Positions 25,542 to 33,956 of a stretch of 64,000 nucleotides of DNA are shown here, piece after piece. This DNA is from an uncultured bacterium. Lineage in GTDB: Bacteria > Cyanobacteriota > Vampirovibrionia > Gastranaerophilales > Gastranaerophilaceae. Numbering within the stretch: the first letter of the stretch is position 1; every line of letters starts with the position of its first letter. Position numbers and translations under genes: made by a program. The stretch spans positions 1-64,000 of the forward strand of contig CACYVN010000008.1 of the NCBI GenBank assembly GCA_902777855.1. The letters run 5' to 3'. The notes under the pieces were generated by a model, which saw only the letters and a list, made by a program, of their open reading frames with translations, was not told the DNA's origin and did not search any database.

Positions 25542-26390
25542 ATGATAATTCATCCGCGTTTGACAAAATTCTCATCTGCTTATACAAAAGGCTCTTTGGC
25601 GCAAAGGTTTGTACTGACTGAAAAAATCAATCAAAAGATTTTTGGCAATACTGTAAAATTATATTCCGGTAAAAAGAATAATTATCCGGCTGAAATAATT
25701 GAGGATTGCTACAATTTCTGTACCCCGGAAGATAAAAATATTATGATAAAACCTCTTGTGGTTTCAGAAAATGATGATTTTGCCGGCGGAACAAAGATTA
25801 TGGAAAAGATGGGAATGTATGTTGGTTATCTTATGGAGCTTCCGGTGACCAAAAATGATAAAATTAATATCAGAACCCTCCCCTCTTTGATGCATGAATC
25901 TACTCACGTTCTTGATTATTTGCTTAATCCGAAATTCCTGAAAAATGATTTGGATTTTTTCAATAACAGTAAATATTGCGAGGATTGTTTCAAGTTTTAT
26001 GAAGAACATTTCTATAAATTAAATGAAAACAATGACGAACAAAAAGAAATGTTAAAAACTGCAGAGAAGGAAACAATAAAATTTCTGAAAACACTTCCGG
26101 ATGACCTTAAAATTACATTTTTAAAATTTATGCGCTACAGTATGCAAATGGAAGAACATGCATACAGGCAGGATGTCCATTATGCAAGAATTCTCAAAAA
26201 ATTAGGGAAACATGTCGATAATGAAGAATTGAAAGATTATAACAAAATTTTACTGTTTCCCGAAAAAATAAACATTGTCGAAAAATTACTATCCAAAACA
26301 ATAAAAAATGAGCGGGAAAAATTAAAACCCCAGTCTTTAATTCAAAAAATTAAAAGCATTTTTATCCGCAAATCTAATACAAATGTATGA
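25542..26390 (+). CDS. Predicted HExxH zinc metalloprotein
   Basis: The protein from the ATG at 25542 has 282 residues and no signal peptide. It contains H118-E-S-T-H122 in LPSLMHESTHVLDYLL, the zincin signature, in a helix preceded by a strand (INIRTL). MEEHAYRQD about 80 residues later offers a third ligand glutamate, as in gluzincins. The remainder is helical and charged. This suggests a zinc-dependent peptidase, but I cannot name a family. The in-frame ATG at 25521 would add a hydrophobic, AT-driven MFCFISN and is less likely. Neither start has a clear ribosome-binding site. The C-terminus is strongly basic (IQKIKSIFIRKSN). Confidence 0.65.
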   Translation: MIIHPRLTKFSSAYTKGSLAQRFVLTEKINQKIFGNTVKLYSGKKNNYPAEIIEDCYNFCTPEDKNIMIKPLVVSENDDFAGGTKIMEKMGMYVGYLMELPVTKNDKINIRTLPSLMHESTHVLDYLLNPKFLKNDLDFFNNSKYCEDCFKFYEEHFYKLNENNDEQKEMLKTAEKETIKFLKTLPDDLKITFLKFMRYSMQMEEHAYRQDVHYARILKKLGKHVDNEELKDYNKILLFPEKINIVEKLLSKTIKNEREKLKPQSLIQKIKSIFIRKSNTNV

Positions 26391-26464
26391 GATTTTGCAA
26401 AATTGTTTAAGTAAAAATTTTGTTTGCCGTTTGATTAATTAAATCAGTTTATTGGAGCATTATA

Positions 26465-28135
26465 ATGTCAGAACAATTAGTTATGCCGAATACGGTAGGG
26501 GCGGCAAACTCTCAGTATCAGAAAAAAGCACAGGATTATCTTCAAAAAGCCGGACTTGCGCATCAAAAGTATTTGACGAATCAGAAAAATTCGGATTTGC
26601 AGGAGGCTATAGATTACTATATTGATGCTGTAAAATACGACCCGTCTATACCTGAAGCATATTATCGACTGGCATCTTTAATGTGGGAACAGGGACAGAT
26701 TAGTATTCATAGTGCTATTGAGCAATGTCAGACTGCACTGTCGCTTTCTCCCAAAAATGTTAATGCACATCTTTATACGGGTTATTTTTTACAGTTATCG
26801 CAGGATTATCAGTCGGCAGAAAGCGAATATAAGTCTGCAATTGATATAAGCGGTATAAATTCCGGGCGTTCAAGAATGATTATGTCGCAGTCGATTCTTG
26901 ATAAGATAAATTCTCAAAACGGCAATTTCAGAGATTATGTACGATTTTTATACTATTTTCTCTCAGGCAGTGTAATGCTTGCATGGGACAGAACAACAAT
27001 AAATATGTTTTACAAAAACATTTCAAGTGATATGAGTGTTTTTTCATATTCAACCGTCGGGAAATTTTTAGAACGCTTTAAAATGTATGACAGAGCCAAT
27101 ACTGTTTATAAAAACGCAGTTGAAAAAACGCCTAAAAGAGAATATTTCTATTCAAAAATGGGTGATTTAGCTCTTAAAAACAATGATATTGAGTTTACTG
27201 CAGAATGTTACAGGAAAGTGTTGGAAGAAAACCCGCTAAATCGTTCTGTTTTAGTTAAACTTGCCGGAATTTTGCAGGCATATTTTCCCGAAAATACCGA
27301 TGAAGCTATTGACTGTTACGAAAAACTTTTGGAATTTGATATTGATAAAGCACAAATTTATTATGAGCTCGGACACCTTTATATGCATAAAGAGGATAAG
27401 TTAAATTCAATCAGTGCGTTCAAGCTTGCGGTAGAAAATGACAGTGAAAATCCGTTTTATAACAATTCTTTAGGGTATGCATATGCCAAGGCTGAACTTT
27501 ATGATGATGCGATTGCACATTATCAGAAAGCTATTTCTCTTAACCCTGATCCGGAGTGGACATCTATTGTCTGCCAGGCTCTCGGTGCAATCTATGCGGG
27601 AGAAAAAGGTAATGTCGAGGCAGCGGTTTCAACTTATCAGGCGGGAATTATCCTTGATCCGAATAATTATGATTTGTATATTGCCTTAGGTGATATTTAT
27701 ATGGCTGATTATGATTTGGACAAAGCAATTCATTCTTATTGTGATGCAGTTACTCTTAATCCTGACGAGGAAAGAGGGTATTCAAAACTTGGGGTTGCTT
27801 TGTGGGAAAAAGATTATCTTGAAGAAGCCCTTGTCGCATATCATAAAGCTATAGAAATCAATCCTGATAATGAATATTCTCAGAATAATCTGGGTATTTT
27901 GTATTTAGATGGTTTGTCTGATGCAGAAGAAGCGTTGGAATATTTTGAAACGGCAATTAATCTAAATCCGAATTATACGCTTGCATATTTTAATGCAGGC
28001 AGAGCAAGTCAAAAAATGGGATTTATAAATGATGCCGCTCACTATTACCAGATGGCTATGGATTTGAATAAATTAACAGACGAACTTGATGAGGATGATA
28101 TAAGAACACGTCTTCACAGTTTGTTTGAAATATAA
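26465..28135 (+). CDS. Tetratricopeptide repeat protein
   Basis: This 556-residue cytoplasmic protein is built almost wholly of TPR units. They are recognisable from about residue 40 (IDYYIDAVKYDPSIPEAYYRLA) to the end. The clearest stretches are in the C-terminal half (AIAHYQKAISLNPDPEW, ALVAYHKAIEINPDNEYSQN, ALEYFETAINLNPNYTLAY). A non-TPR insert lies near residues 150-190 (DYVRFLYYFLSGSVMLAWDR). TPR solenoids act as protein-binding scaffolds. TTGGAGC precedes the ATG. No partner is evident. It ends just before the promoter of the rpsE operon. Confidence 0.9.
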   Translation: MSEQLVMPNTVGAANSQYQKKAQDYLQKAGLAHQKYLTNQKNSDLQEAIDYYIDAVKYDPSIPEAYYRLASLMWEQGQISIHSAIEQCQTALSLSPKNVNAHLYTGYFLQLSQDYQSAESEYKSAIDISGINSGRSRMIMSQSILDKINSQNGNFRDYVRFLYYFLSGSVMLAWDRTTINMFYKNISSDMSVFSYSTVGKFLERFKMYDRANTVYKNAVEKTPKREYFYSKMGDLALKNNDIEFTAECYRKVLEENPLNRSVLVKLAGILQAYFPENTDEAIDCYEKLLEFDIDKAQIYYELGHLYMHKEDKLNSISAFKLAVENDSENPFYNNSLGYAYAKAELYDDAIAHYQKAISLNPDPEWTSIVCQALGAIYAGEKGNVEAAVSTYQAGIILDPNNYDLYIALGDIYMADYDLDKAIHSYCDAVTLNPDEERGYSKLGVALWEKDYLEEALVAYHKAIEINPDNEYSQNNLGILYLDGLSDAEEALEYFETAINLNPNYTLAYFNAGRASQKMGFINDAAHYYQMAMDLNKLTDELDEDDIRTRLHSLFEI

Positions 28136-28146
28136 TCACTAAATGC

Positions 28147-28175
28147 TTGACATTAGTTATTGTTGATGATATATT
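28147..28175 (+). promoter_or_regulatory. Consensus promoter of the rpsE-secY operon
   Basis: TTGACA (28147-28152), a 17-base spacer and TATATT (28170-28175) sit 130 bases before rpsE. The resulting leader of about 120 bases holds a small hairpin (AGAGCC-ttaat-GGCTTT, near 28217-28234) and could carry translational feedback control. No known leader motif is recognised. Confidence 0.75.
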
Positions 28176-28304
28176 TTTCTCTGTCAGAAGTTATAAATTG
28201 AATACGGTTTCCAAAGAGCCTTAATGGCTTTTGTTTGGCGTATTTATTTCATAAAGGTTAGCCCTTTAAATAGCATTTTTAACATTTAAGAAAGGTAAAA
28301 ATCA

Positions 28305-28991
28305 ATGGAAAACAATGAAGAATTAAAGGCTGAAGTTGTTGAAGAAACATCAACAGAAGTTGTTGAAGAAGCATCAGTGACTGAAGAAGTCATAGCAGAA
28401 GCAACCGAAACAGTTGAAACAGCCGAATCAGCAGCAGAAGAAAAACCTGCTAAATCAAGACGCGGTCGCGGTAAAAAACAAAAAATTGAAACCGTAGCAG
28501 AAGAAAAACCGCAATCCGAATGGACTGAAAACGTAGTTCAAATCAGCCGTGTAACAAAAGTTGTTAAAGGTGGTAAGAAATTATCATTCAGAGCAATTGT
28601 TATTGTAGGTAATAAAAAAGGTCAGGTAGGCATTGGATGTGCTAAGGCATCAGAAGTTATCATTGCTATTCAAAAAGCAATTGCTGACGGAAGAAAAAAT
28701 GTTATCAATGTCCCTATTTTCAAAACAACAATTCCCCACCCTGTTCAGGCAAAATCAGGTGCGGGATGCGTTATGTTAAGACCTGCTTCACAAGGTACAG
28801 GTATTATTGCGGGCGGTGCTGTCCGTTCAGTGCTTGAGCTTGCAGGTATTGAAAATATCTTGGCTAAGTCTCTCGGTTCTAAAGCACCTTTAAATGCTGC
28901 ATATGCAACATTTGAAGCATTGAAATCTTTGACAACATTCGGTGAAATGGCTAAGAAACGTGGACTTTCAATGGCAGAATTTTTAAACTAA
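28305..28991 (+). CDS. rpsE: 30S ribosomal protein S5 with acidic N-terminal extension
   Basis: S5 helps decoding accuracy and mRNA unwinding at the ribosome entry. The core from about residue 70 is standard: [21 protein letters not shown], the [17 protein letters not shown] loop, and the second domain with [19 protein letters not shown]. The first ~65 residues are an added segment of Glu/Val/Ala/Thr repeats followed by a basic SRRGRGKK patch, so the protein has 228 residues rather than about 170. The family shows such tails in some phyla. Their function here is unknown. AAAGG precedes the ATG. It is the first gene of the operon. Confidence 0.95.
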   Translation: MENNEELKAEVVEETSTEVVEEASVTEEVIAEATETVETAESAAEEKPAKSRRGRGKKQKIETVAEEKPQSEWTENVVQISRVTKVVKGGKKLSFRAIVIVGNKKGQVGIGCAKASEVIIAIQKAIADGRKNVINVPIFKTTIPHPVQAKSGAGCVMLRPASQGTGIIAGGAVRSVLELAGIENILAKSLGSKAPLNAAYATFEALKSLTTFGEMAKKRGLSMAEFLN

Positions 28992-29050
28992 AGCACAAAA
29001 AGTAGGTCAGCGTTGTTACGTTGACAATGTTAAATAGAAGGAATAAAAAA

Positions 29051-29245
29051 ATGGCAAATAAAAAATCAGCAGAAAAAATCCAAATTAAACTCGTTAAAAG
29101 TTTAATCGGTTCAAACGAAAAACAAAGACGTGTTGTCGCAGGTTTGGGTTTAACAAAAAAAGATCAGGTTGTTGAACATGCTTCGACGCCTACAATTTTA
29201 GGTATGGTAAACAAAGTATCTCATTTGGTTGAGATTGTTAAATAG
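29051..29245 (+). CDS. rpmD: 50S ribosomal protein L30
   Basis: L30 is a small protein of the large subunit. From the ATG at 29051 it has 64 residues. IQIKLVKSLIGSNEKQRRVV is the typical opening strand-helix, and LGLTKKDQVVEHASTPTILGMVNKVSHLVEIV matches the family through to the end. AAGGA lies about eight bases upstream of this ATG, so the in-frame ATG at 29021 is rejected because it adds an atypical basic leader. It sits 59 bases after rpsE and 49 before rplO, in the usual spc-operon order. Confidence 0.93.
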   Translation: MANKKSAEKIQIKLVKSLIGSNEKQRRVVAGLGLTKKDQVVEHASTPTILGMVNKVSHLVEIVK

Positions 29246-29294
29246 TTGCAGACCAAAAGTAAAATGAGATAATATATAAAGAAAGAAGGAAAAA

Positions 29295-29744
29295 ATGGCT
29301 AATATAACATTAGAAGATTTAAGACCGGCTGCCGGCGCTACAAAAAAAAGCGTAAGAGTTGGTCGTGGTCGTTCATCAGGTTGTGGTAAAACTTCAAGCA
29401 GAGGTCACAACGGTGAAGGTCAAAGATCAGGTAATTCTTCAAAAAGAGGTTTTGAAGGCGGACAAATGCCTGCATACAGAAGATTACCTAAATTAAAAGG
29501 TTTTCAGGTTTATTCAAAAGTTAACTATGCACAAATCAATGTCGGAAGACTTGATGCATTAGGTCTTAAAGAAGTTTCACTTGAAACTCTTAAAGAAAAA
29601 ATGACTATTCATCCTACTTGTGTTGGTTTGAGAGTGTTGGGTAAAGGTGAAATTAAAAAAGCAGTTACCGTGAAGGCAGCTTACTTTACACCTTCAGCAA
29701 AAGAAAAAATAGAAGCCGCAGGCGGAAAGGTTGAAATAGTATAA
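29295..29744 (+). CDS. rplO: 50S ribosomal protein L15
   Basis: L15 binds 23S rRNA late in 50S assembly. The N-terminal arm is typical: TLEDLRPAAGATKKSVRVGR, GRGRSSGCGKTSSRGHNGEG and FEGGQMPAYRRLPKLKGF. The C-terminal globular part ends ...AKEKIEAAGGKVEIV. At 149 residues the length is normal. AGAAGGA precedes the start. Its stop codon overlaps the secY start (TAATG), so the two are translationally coupled. Confidence 0.97.
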   Translation: MANITLEDLRPAAGATKKSVRVGRGRSSGCGKTSSRGHNGEGQRSGNSSKRGFEGGQMPAYRRLPKLKGFQVYSKVNYAQINVGRLDALGLKEVSLETLKEKMTIHPTCVGLRVLGKGEIKKAVTVKAAYFTPSAKEKIEAAGGKVEIV

Positions 29745-31084
29745 TGGCTAATGATATTAAAGCACCATCCACAGAAGACTTAATGTCTATGTGGAATGCA
29801 TCGGGATTAAAGCAAAAAATCCTGTTTACGTTGTTAATGATAGCAGTCTGGAGATTCGGTGTTCAGATACCTCTTTATGGTATCAATAACCAGGTTTTCT
29901 CCACAATCGCTGCAGGTAACAATATTATCGGATTTTTGGATTTGTTCTCGGGAGGTGCATTAGGCAAAGTATCTATTCTTGCATTGGGTATCGGACCATT
30001 TATTACTTCGTCAATTATTGTTCAGCTTGTTTCTGTTGTTATTCCGGCTCTGGAAAAATTACAGAAAGAAGAAGGAGAAGAAGGGCGCCGCAAATTATCG
30101 CAATATACAAGAATATTTACTGTTGTACTTGCAATATTCCAAGGGTTTATATTCATGCTCTTTTTGCATCACTTACCGGGAGCGGTTATACCTAACGTAA
30201 ACCATGTCCTTTTCTATATCAATTCGGTGTGCATACTTTCTGCAGGCGCAGTGCTTGTTATGTGGATTTCAGAACTGATAACGGAAAAAGGTATTGGTAA
30301 CGGTGGTTCACTGATAATTTTCTGCGGTATTTTGTCGGGGATTCCTGTTTATGCCCAGAGAACTTATCAGCTTGTCAAAGCAAGCCCGAGTATGCAACTC
30401 GCATTATTTCTTTTACTTACAATTTTCTTCTGTGCAACGGTTTTAATCGTTATTATGCAGGAGGCTGTAAGAAAAGTTATTATTGTAAACCCGAAACGTC
30501 AGATTGGTAATAAGGTCTACGGTGGTATGAATTCGTTTATACCGTTTAAACTCAATCCGGGCGGTGTTATGCCTATCATTTTTGCTATCGCAATTTTGCT
30601 ATTCCCGTCAACTATTCTTGCAATGGTTGGTCAGGCAAGCATAAAATCCGTCCAGTTAAAACACCTTATTATTACTTTGAATCACTTTTTAAGTCCTGAC
30701 GGTATTCCGTATTATCTTATATATGTAGGTTTAATTATTGCATTGACATTCTTCTATGCATCTATTATGCCTAACATGCAGCCAAAAGATATTGCGGATA
30801 ATCTTAAGAAGTACGGTTCGTCAATTCCGGGTATTAAGCCCGGCAGACCTACTGCTGAAGCATTGGATAAGATATTATCAAAAGTAATATTTATCGGGGC
30901 TATCGGTTTGGGTATAATTGCTCTTGTTCCGTCATTCGGAAGTTATGTAACCAAGATTGAAACCTTGCAGGGTATTGGTGCAACATCTTTAATCATTATG
31001 GTCGGAGTTGCATTAGATTTAATCAATCAGGTGCGTTCTCATTTGCTGGCAAGAAATTACGAATCATTCTTAAAAGATGATTAA
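29744..31084 (+). CDS. secY: Protein translocase subunit SecY
   Basis: SecY forms the channel of the Sec translocon in the inner membrane. The N-terminus GLKQKILFTLLMIAVWRFGVQIPLYGI, the second helix region IIGFLDLFSGGALGKVSILALGIGPFI, GIGNGGSLIIFCGI and the C-terminal LDLINQVRSHLLARNYESF identify it. Ten hydrophobic segments are visible, and at 446 residues it is full length. It starts inside the rplO stop codon. Adk, map and infA, which often follow secY, are absent. A strong terminator closes the unit 14 bases after the stop. Confidence 0.97.
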   Translation: MANDIKAPSTEDLMSMWNASGLKQKILFTLLMIAVWRFGVQIPLYGINNQVFSTIAAGNNIIGFLDLFSGGALGKVSILALGIGPFITSSIIVQLVSVVIPALEKLQKEEGEEGRRKLSQYTRIFTVVLAIFQGFIFMLFLHHLPGAVIPNVNHVLFYINSVCILSAGAVLVMWISELITEKGIGNGGSLIIFCGILSGIPVYAQRTYQLVKASPSMQLALFLLLTIFFCATVLIVIMQEAVRKVIIVNPKRQIGNKVYGGMNSFIPFKLNPGGVMPIIFAIAILLFPSTILAMVGQASIKSVQLKHLIITLNHFLSPDGIPYYLIYVGLIIALTFFYASIMPNMQPKDIADNLKKYGSSIPGIKPGRPTAEALDKILSKVIFIGAIGLGIIALVPSFGSYVTKIETLQGIGATSLIIMVGVALDLINQVRSHLLARNYESFLKDD

Positions 31085-31096
31085 TCAAATAGTTAT

Positions 31097-31136
31097 AAAA
31101 GCGCACTCTCATAATATGAGAGTGCGCTTTTATTTT
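31097..31136 (+). terminator. Strong terminator of the rpsE-secY operon
   Basis: A perfect 15-base stem (AAAGCGCACTCTCAT and its complement) with a three-base loop is followed by TATTTT. It directly follows secY. Confidence 0.93.
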
Positions 31137-31224
31137 GCATAAATCATATTATAACTTATTCATACATATATGGGATTAAATTTTTTTTATAAGTTATATA
31201 ATCAGGTTAAATAAGGTGATAATT

Positions 31225-31611
31225 ATGACTTATGAAGAATTAATGCAAAAAGCGGTTGAAGCATCGAAAAATTCATACAGCCCTTATTCAAAATTTGCTG
31301 TAGGGGCTTGTGTTATGTGTAAAGACGGTTCAGTTTACACAGGATGCAACTTTGAAAACTCAAGTTTCGGGATGACAATATGTGCTGAAAGAAATGCCAT
31401 AGGAACGGCAATTGCTGAAGGTAAAAGAAACATTAAGGCGGTTGCAATATATTCTCCCAATCAACAAAACTGTGCCCCATGCGGAGCCTGCAGACAGGTT
31501 ATTCACGAATTTTGTGACAATGATGAAGATGTTGATATAATTTTGCAAAACGGAGAAGAGTTAAAAATATATACTCTTGCTCAGCTTTTGCCCGAAAGTT
31601 TCAATCTGTAA
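31225..31611 (+). CDS. cdd: Cytidine deaminase
   Basis: It deaminates cytidine and deoxycytidine in pyrimidine salvage. The zinc site is complete: the histidine-equivalent cysteine and catalytic glutamate in TICAERNAIG, then CAPCGACRQV with the two further cysteines, the pattern of tetrameric enzymes with three Cys ligands. NSYSPYSKFAVGA and TGCNFENSSFG are typical substrate-binding blocks. The ATG at 31225 with AAGG eight bases upstream gives 128 residues, the usual size. The in-frame GTG at 31216 overlaps that site and is rejected. The stop overlaps the next ATG. Confidence 0.96.
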   Translation: MTYEELMQKAVEASKNSYSPYSKFAVGACVMCKDGSVYTGCNFENSSFGMTICAERNAIGTAIAEGKRNIKAVAIYSPNQQNCAPCGACRQVIHEFCDNDEDVDIILQNGEELKIYTLAQLLPESFNL

Positions 31612-31817
31612 TGTTTATTTTTGAGTGGATTACAAAATTTATAAAAGGTAAAACCTATAAATCAAATGTCAGAACAAATTACATTCCGTCAGACGGGGAA
31701 GATTTACTGGAGAACCCAAATGAATGTAAACACGTTTTTATGCCTTTAGATTCCGGCGGTGAAAATTTTGCCTGTAAATATTGCGGGATTGTTGTAAAAA
31801 AAGAAAATATAAAATAA
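31611..31817 (+). CDS. Small zinc-ribbon-like protein
   Basis: A 68-residue protein starting within the cdd stop codon (TAATG) and thus translationally coupled to it. It begins with a hydrophobic/aromatic helix (MFIFEWITKFIKG) and ends with a half zinc-knuckle: C-K-H in NECKHVFMPL and C-x-x-C in FACKYCGIVV. The CxH...CxxC set could bind one zinc. I do not recognise a family. Confidence 0.65.
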   Translation: MFIFEWITKFIKGKTYKSNVRTNYIPSDGEDLLENPNECKHVFMPLDSGGENFACKYCGIVVKKENIK

Positions 31818-31838
31818 ATTTTATGCTATTATAAACCT

Positions 31839-32573
31839 ATGAAAGACAAGATAGGTTTTTGGGGCTATCCGCCGCCTGAAGTAGTAAACAGAATCAAAAG
31901 GGAATATCCGAATGCTCAGTGGTTTGATTTGGATTTTGATTTTTCGGATAAAGTTCCCGATGCAAACATCCTGCCTGAAAGTTACTGTAAAATTATTAAG
32001 CAGATAATAAATAATTCACTTTTTTTTAGGGATGAAATAATAAAAATTGTTGCTCCTATTGGCAAAGATAAATGTGATAGCGGGTGGTTTGCGGCTCAAT
32101 TGCTAAAGGATATGGGATTTGATGTCGAAGAAACAAAATTTGAAACATTTGAGCATCGAAGTCCTGTAGTAATTTCAACCTCAAATATGCCTTTGTATGA
32201 CAAAGTTACGTCTATTACTGCAAATATTACCTGTGATACCCACATTATCCTCAATAATTACAAACAAGTACCGCCTAAATTCGGTTTTTGGGGTGTTCCG
32301 CCAAACGATTTGGAAGTACTGAGATTATTCCCGGATGAAACTCATGTTTACGGCTGGACAAGATGCGTTGAAGCTAAAGTTCCTGCGGATATTGACTTAG
32401 AGATGTATGTAGAACCTGATGTTCCGACAGTTTTTTATGCCCAGGCTTTTTGTTCCAAAACCCAGCTTGCAAAATATTTAGCAAATAAATATAACGGGTT
32501 GTACATTGATATTGACGATTATGCGACAAATTCCGTTAAAGCAAAAATTGAAGCCTTTTTACGATTAAGATAA
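31839..32573 (+). CDS. Unknown protein with two GFWG-x-PP repeats
   Basis: This 244-residue soluble protein is made of two related halves. KIGFWGYPPPEVVNRIKREYP begins at residue 4, and KFGFWGVPPNDLEVLRLFPD begins near residue 148. Each is followed by an aromatic/acidic strand (AQWFDLDFDF, HVYGWTRCVE). Between them is a Rossmann-like beta-alpha stretch (IKIVAPIGKDKCDSGWFAAQLL). I cannot name a family. No ribosome-binding site is present. A -10-like TGCTATTAT (31824-31832) ends six bases before the ATG, suggesting a leaderless transcript. Its stop touches the convergent GlcD-type gene. Confidence 0.65.
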   Translation: MKDKIGFWGYPPPEVVNRIKREYPNAQWFDLDFDFSDKVPDANILPESYCKIIKQIINNSLFFRDEIIKIVAPIGKDKCDSGWFAAQLLKDMGFDVEETKFETFEHRSPVVISTSNMPLYDKVTSITANITCDTHIILNNYKQVPPKFGFWGVPPNDLEVLRLFPDETHVYGWTRCVEAKVPADIDLEMYVEPDVPTVFYAQAFCSKTQLAKYLANKYNGLYIDIDDYATNSVKAKIEAFLRLR

Positions 32574-33956
32574 CTAAAATATCTTATAGGGATTAAGGAT
32601 ATTATTCGGGTCAAAAATCTTTTTAATTTGCCGCATATAATTCAAGGCGCCTGATTCTACAGCTTTAGAAATATAAGGTTTCTTCTCCAAACCAATACCG
32701 TGTTCCCCTGAAATAGTACCTCCTAAGGCTATTGCGAGTTCATACATTTCAATTTTAGCTTGTTTATAATTTGTATATTCGGCTTTATCAGAAAAATCAA
32801 CCGGAATTTGCGGGTGAATACTTCCATCCCCTACGTGTCCTACAAGGCAAGAACTCAAATTGTATTTTTTACAAATCTGCTGAACGCCTTTTACAAGTTG
32901 TGCAAGATTATCCCTTGGAACAATTATATCGTCAGTTGTGACATTCGGTTTTAATTTAGCACACGCACTCATTGAAGAACGTCTTGCACGCCATATATTT
33001 TCAGCATCCTGAGCATTTTTGGAATACTGAATATTAACCGCATTATTCAGAGTCAAAATTTGACAAATATTGTATTTTGATTTTAAAACACTCTCATAAT
33101 CCCCATCAATTTCAATCAACAAAGCAGAATCTTTATCAGTCATAAGTCCTGTAGGATAGAACTGTTCTACTGTTGTTAATGCATTTTTATCCATAAAATC
33201 AATTGTTGAAGGGTAAATTTTTTGAGAAATGATTTGATTGACACATTTTATAGTGTTATTTATATCATCAAAATAAGCCATTAGAACCTGCGTTTCCTGA
33301 GGTTTTGGTATAAGTTTCAATGTAGCTTCAACGACTATTCCCAAAGTCCCTTCAGAACCTGTAAAAATACTGTTTAAATCATAACCGACAGTATTTTTAA
33401 CAGTATTAGAACCTGTTGAAATAACATTTCCGTCTGCTGTAACAATCTTTAAATCCAAAACATAATTTTTTGTTGAACCGTACTTAAAGCATCTTGCCCC
33501 TGCAGAATTCTGAGCTATACTCCCCCCAATTGTGGAAACTTTCAGATTTGACGGATCAGGCGGGTAAAATAAATTGTTTTTCTCTGCAATATTTTGTATT
33601 TCACCAACTGTTACTCCCGGCTGAACTTTAATTGTCATATTTTGAGTGTTTAATTCTAAAATTTTGTTCATTTTAGAGAAATTCAGAATTATTCCGCCGG
33701 CAACCGGGATACAACTGCCAACAGTATTTGTCCCCGCCCCCCGACAAATAATAGGGATGTTTAATTTATTTGCAATTTTTACTACTTTTTGAACTTCCTC
33801 AATTGTTTCTGTAAAAACAACAGCATCGGCAATTTTTGAATCTGCACTTTGATTTTCAGAAGCATCAAAAGAATAGGCATACCGTTCTTCAATGTCTGTT
33901 AAAACATTTTGTCGGGGTAATACTTTATTGAGTTCTTTTTCAAGTTTAGTCAACAT
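32574..33956 (-). CDS. FAD-linked oxidase, GlcD/lactate-dehydrogenase type
   Basis: A 460-residue flavoprotein of the vanillyl-alcohol-oxidase fold. FAD-binding is shown by CRGAGTNTVGSCIPVAGGI and PPDPSNLKVSTIGGSIAQNSAGARCFKYGSTKNYV. The C-terminal substrate domain ends with VGHVGDGSIHPQIPV and ISGEHGIGLEKKPYI. Members oxidise glycolate, D-lactate or other 2-hydroxy acids. This one has no signal peptide or Fe-S partner gene (glcE/glcF) nearby, so the acceptor is unknown. Its first 11 bases overlap the end of the giant coiled-coil gene upstream, implying a shared transcript. Confidence 0.9.
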   Translation of the reverse strand: MLTKLEKELNKVLPRQNVLTDIEERYAYSFDASENQSADSKIADAVVFTETIEEVQKVVKIANKLNIPIICRGAGTNTVGSCIPVAGGIILNFSKMNKILELNTQNMTIKVQPGVTVGEIQNIAEKNNLFYPPDPSNLKVSTIGGSIAQNSAGARCFKYGSTKNYVLDLKIVTADGNVISTGSNTVKNTVGYDLNSIFTGSEGTLGIVVEATLKLIPKPQETQVLMAYFDDINNTIKCVNQIISQKIYPSTIDFMDKNALTTVEQFYPTGLMTDKDSALLIEIDGDYESVLKSKYNICQILTLNNAVNIQYSKNAQDAENIWRARRSSMSACAKLKPNVTTDDIIVPRDNLAQLVKGVQQICKKYNLSSCLVGHVGDGSIHPQIPVDFSDKAEYTNYKQAKIEMYELAIALGGTISGEHGIGLEKKPYISKAVESGALNYMRQIKKIFDPNNILNPYKIF

